Assembly: GCA_023249375.1 (NCBI GenBank)
Contig: JAHFCT010000012.1
Location: 1 to 64,000, forward strand
Length of the DNA: 64,000 nt
Direction: 5' to 3'
DNA from: Gemmatimonadota bacterium
GTDB lineage: Bacteria; Gemmatimonadota; Gemmatimonadetes; Gemmatimonadales; Gemmatimonadaceae
Shown: one piece after another, positions 62,198 to 64,000 of the stretch
Numbering within the stretch: position 1 is the stretch's first letter
Layout of the letters: every line of letters begins with the position of its first letter
Position numbers and translations under genes: made by a program
Notes under the pieces: generated by a model
The model's input: the letters and a program-made list of their open reading frames with translations, nothing else
The model's database searches: none
Told to the model about the DNA's origin: nothing

Positions 62198-64000
62198 CAG
62201 CCGGCCAGGGCTTCGGCGTCGTGCAGTGCGCGCACCTTCGCCGCGATGCCGGCGGCGTCCAGCCCGCACTGCGCCAGCTGCCGCGCGCGCGACGCCGCGT
62301 ACACCACGCGATCTGGAACGCCGTGCGCAATCACGCGCACCTGCGGCTCCATCTGCTCGACCAGCGTCGACAAATACGCGCCAAACCCGTTGACCACCGT
62401 CCCTTCCTCGACCACGAGCAGCATCTTGTGATCCTGCGTCAGCGCCGCCAGCGACAACTGGTCGATGGGCTTGAGGAACCGGCAGTTCACGACCGTGACA
62501 TCGAGCCCGTCGGCGGCCAAGGTCTCCGCCGCCTTCGTCGCCTCGGCGACCATCGTGCCCACCGCGAGAATCGCCACCTCGTCGCGTCCCTTGCGCAGCA
62601 CGTCCCACGTGCCGTACGGCACCGCCGGAATGTCCCGCGCCGGCCCCACCACATCGGGCGCCGCGTCACGCGGGTACCGAATGCTGAACGGGTCGGTGTC
62701 GTGCGACATCGCGGTTCGCAGCAGGCCAATGAGTTCGGCACCGCTCGCGGGCGCCGTCACCGTCATGTGCGGAATCGCCAGCATATACGCGATGTCGTAC
62801 AGCCCGGCGTGCGTCTCACCGTCTTCGCCCACGAGCCCCGCACGATCAAGGCAGAAGATCACCGGCAAGTGCTGGATGGCGACGTCGTGGATGATGCTGT
62901 CGAAACCGCGCTGCAGGAACGTCGAGTAGATGGCCGTCACGGGCCGCAGTCCTTGCGTCGCCATGCCGGCGGCAAACGTCACCGCGTGGCCCTCGGCGAT
63001 GCCGACGTCGAAGAACCGCGTCGGGTGCACCTTCTGCACCTGATTGATGCCCGTGCCGCTCGGCATCGCCGCCGTGATCGCGACGAGCGTCGGCTCTTCT
63101 TCCATGAGCTCGGTGAGGCCGCGGCCGAAGACCGTCGTCCAGTTGGGATTCGCCTTCGACGCGGCAATCACCTTGCCCGTAGCGGGGTCATGCCCCGGCG
63201 GCAGCGCGTGCCACTTCTCCACGTGCTCGCCGGCGGGGAATCCCTTGCCCTTCTGCGTGATCACGTGCACGAGGCGCGGTCCCTTGAACTGCCGCACCGC
63301 GCGGAACGTCTCGATCATCCCATCCACGTCGTGCCCATCAATGGGACCGAAGTACCGGAAGCCGAGTTCTTCAAAGAGCACGCCCGGCGTGAGGAACGCC
63401 TTCACGCTCTCTTCCCAGCGCTTCACGATCGCGCCGATGTCGTGAATGGCGCCCTTGCCCTTGTCGTACGTCTCAAAGATCTGGCCCAGGCTGCTGCGCA
63501 AGCGGTTATACAGCGGGTTGCGCTGCACCGACGTGAGATACTTGTGCATCGCACCCACGTTGGGCGCGATCGACATCTCGTTGTCGTTCAACACGACGAT
63601 GATATCGCGGTCGGCGGCGCCGGCGTTGTTGAGGCCTTCATACGCCAGGCCGCTGCCCAGCGAGCCGTCGCCGATGATGGCCACGACCTTGAAGTTCTCC
63701 TTGTTCAAGTCGCGCCCCGCGGCGATGCCGAGCGCCGCCGAAATCGACGTCGCGGCGTGGCCCGCGCCAAAGGCGTCGTAGTCACTCTCGCTGCGCTTCA
63801 GGAAGCCCGACAGCCCGGACTCCTGCCGCAGCGTCGACATGCGGTCGCGGCGACCAGTCAGGACCTTGTGCGGATAGCCTTGGTGGCCCACGTCCCACAC
63901 CAGCTGGTCGCGCGGCGTATCGAACGCGTAATGAAGCGCGATGGTCAGCTCCACCACGCCCAGCCCGGCGCCGATATGACCGCCCGTGTTCGAGCAACTC
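62197..64000 (-). CDS. dxs: 1-deoxy-D-xylulose-5-phosphate synthase, 5' end cut by window edge
   Basis: First MEP-pathway step, TPP-dependent. About 600 C-terminal codons are inside. The visible start SNTGGHIGAGLGVVELTIAL matches residues about 45-60 of Dxs, so only the first 40-50 codons are missing. VWDVGHQGYPHKVLTGRRD, the TPP motif GDGSLGSGLAYEGLNNAG, DGHDVDGMI and the transketolase-type PRDAAPDV near the end are seen. Read-through to nadK is likely (TGATG). Confidence 0.97.
   Translation of the reverse strand, partial: SCSNTGGHIGAGLGVVELTIALHYAFDTPRDQLVWDVGHQGYPHKVLTGRRDRMSTLRQESGLSGFLKRSESDYDAFGAGHAATSISAALGIAAGRDLNKENFKVVAIIGDGSLGSGLAYEGLNNAGAADRDIIVVLNDNEMSIAPNVGAMHKYLTSVQRNPLYNRLRSSLGQIFETYDKGKGAIHDIGAIVKRWEESVKAFLTPGVLFEELGFRYFGPIDGHDVDGMIETFRAVRQFKGPRLVHVITQKGKGFPAGEHVEKWHALPPGHDPATGKVIAASKANPNWTTVFGRGLTELMEEEPTLVAITAAMPSGTGINQVQKVHPTRFFDVGIAEGHAVTFAAGMATQGLRPVTAIYSTFLQRGFDSIIHDVAIQHLPVIFCLDRAGLVGEDGETHAGLYDIAYMLAIPHMTVTAPASGAELIGLLRTAMSHDTDPFSIRYPRDAAPDVVGPARDIPAVPYGTWDVLRKGRDEVAILAVGTMVAEATKAAETLAADGLDVTVVNCRFLKPIDQLSLAALTQDHKMLLVVEEGTVVNGFGAYLSTLVEQMEPQVRVIAHGVPDRVVYAASRARQLAQCGLDAAGIAAKVRALHDAEALAG

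Overview
The window looks like chromosomal DNA of a high-G+C, diderm (Gram-negative type) bacterium. Gene content and style (large intergenic low-complexity repeats, R/G-rich tails on translation proteins, many outer-membrane or lipoprotein products, long PAS-histidine kinases) fit the Gemmatimonadota best. That assignment is inference from general knowledge; there is no 16S gene or other diagnostic marker here. Most genes lie on the minus strand and many are coupled by ATGA/GTGA overlaps.

Layout, left to right: (1) 1-13.2 kb, housekeeping block on the minus strand: alanine dehydrogenase (cut by the window edge), an M16 peptidase, pnp-rpsO, then rplM-rpsI-rpsB-tsf-pyrH-frr-uppS-cdsA-dxr-rseP (ribosome, nucleotide, isoprenoid and envelope genes), with a clear sigma70-type promoter before rplM. 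(2) 13.4-19.1 kb, a coupled acyl-CoA carboxylase operon (pccB, biotin carboxylase, 23S rRNA methyltransferase, biotin carrier, lipoprotein). (3) 19.4-21.9 kb, a TonB C-terminal-domain protein and an alpha/beta-hydrolase lipoprotein. (4) 21.9-31.8 kb, dapE-asd-lysC-dapB-dapA-dapD-aroA-cmk plus rpsA: aspartate/lysine/diaminopimelate and shikimate genes read from one divergent control region with twin palindromes.

(5) 31.9-40.1 kb, plus-strand genes: ROK sugar kinase and MFS transporter, facing a SIS protein; an AttH/CrtC-like protein coupled to a three-domain membrane protein (isoprenylcysteine-methyltransferase-like, PAP2-like, Lgt-like); an amino-acid permease and an ACMSD-like amidohydrolase. 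(6) 40.1-42.8 kb, a secreted metzincin-like lipoprotein with Big-2 domains, preceded by a decayed tRNA-Leu copy. (7) 42.8-54.0 kb, an 11-kb tightly packed signalling cassette: PAS histidine kinase, response regulator, hybrid kinase, a 55-codon ORF, a kinase-like/receiver protein, two receiver-EAL proteins (one apparently active, one degenerate) and a GGDEF-receiver protein. It appears to be a phosphorelay feeding c-di-GMP turnover. (8) 54.3-54.7 kb, tRNA-Leu(UAA) and tRNA-Gly(GCC). (9) 54.8-64 kb, galK with a glycosidase-like gene, an outer-membrane-type protein, and recN-nadK-dxs (dxs cut by the window edge).

The least expected items are the methyltransferase/PAP2/Lgt fusion, the kinase-to-c-di-GMP cassette, the split carboxylase alpha subunit with an rRNA methyltransferase between its parts, and a family of degenerate short repeats at several 3' ends and leaders. 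All homology calls are from recognising motifs by eye; no database search was run.
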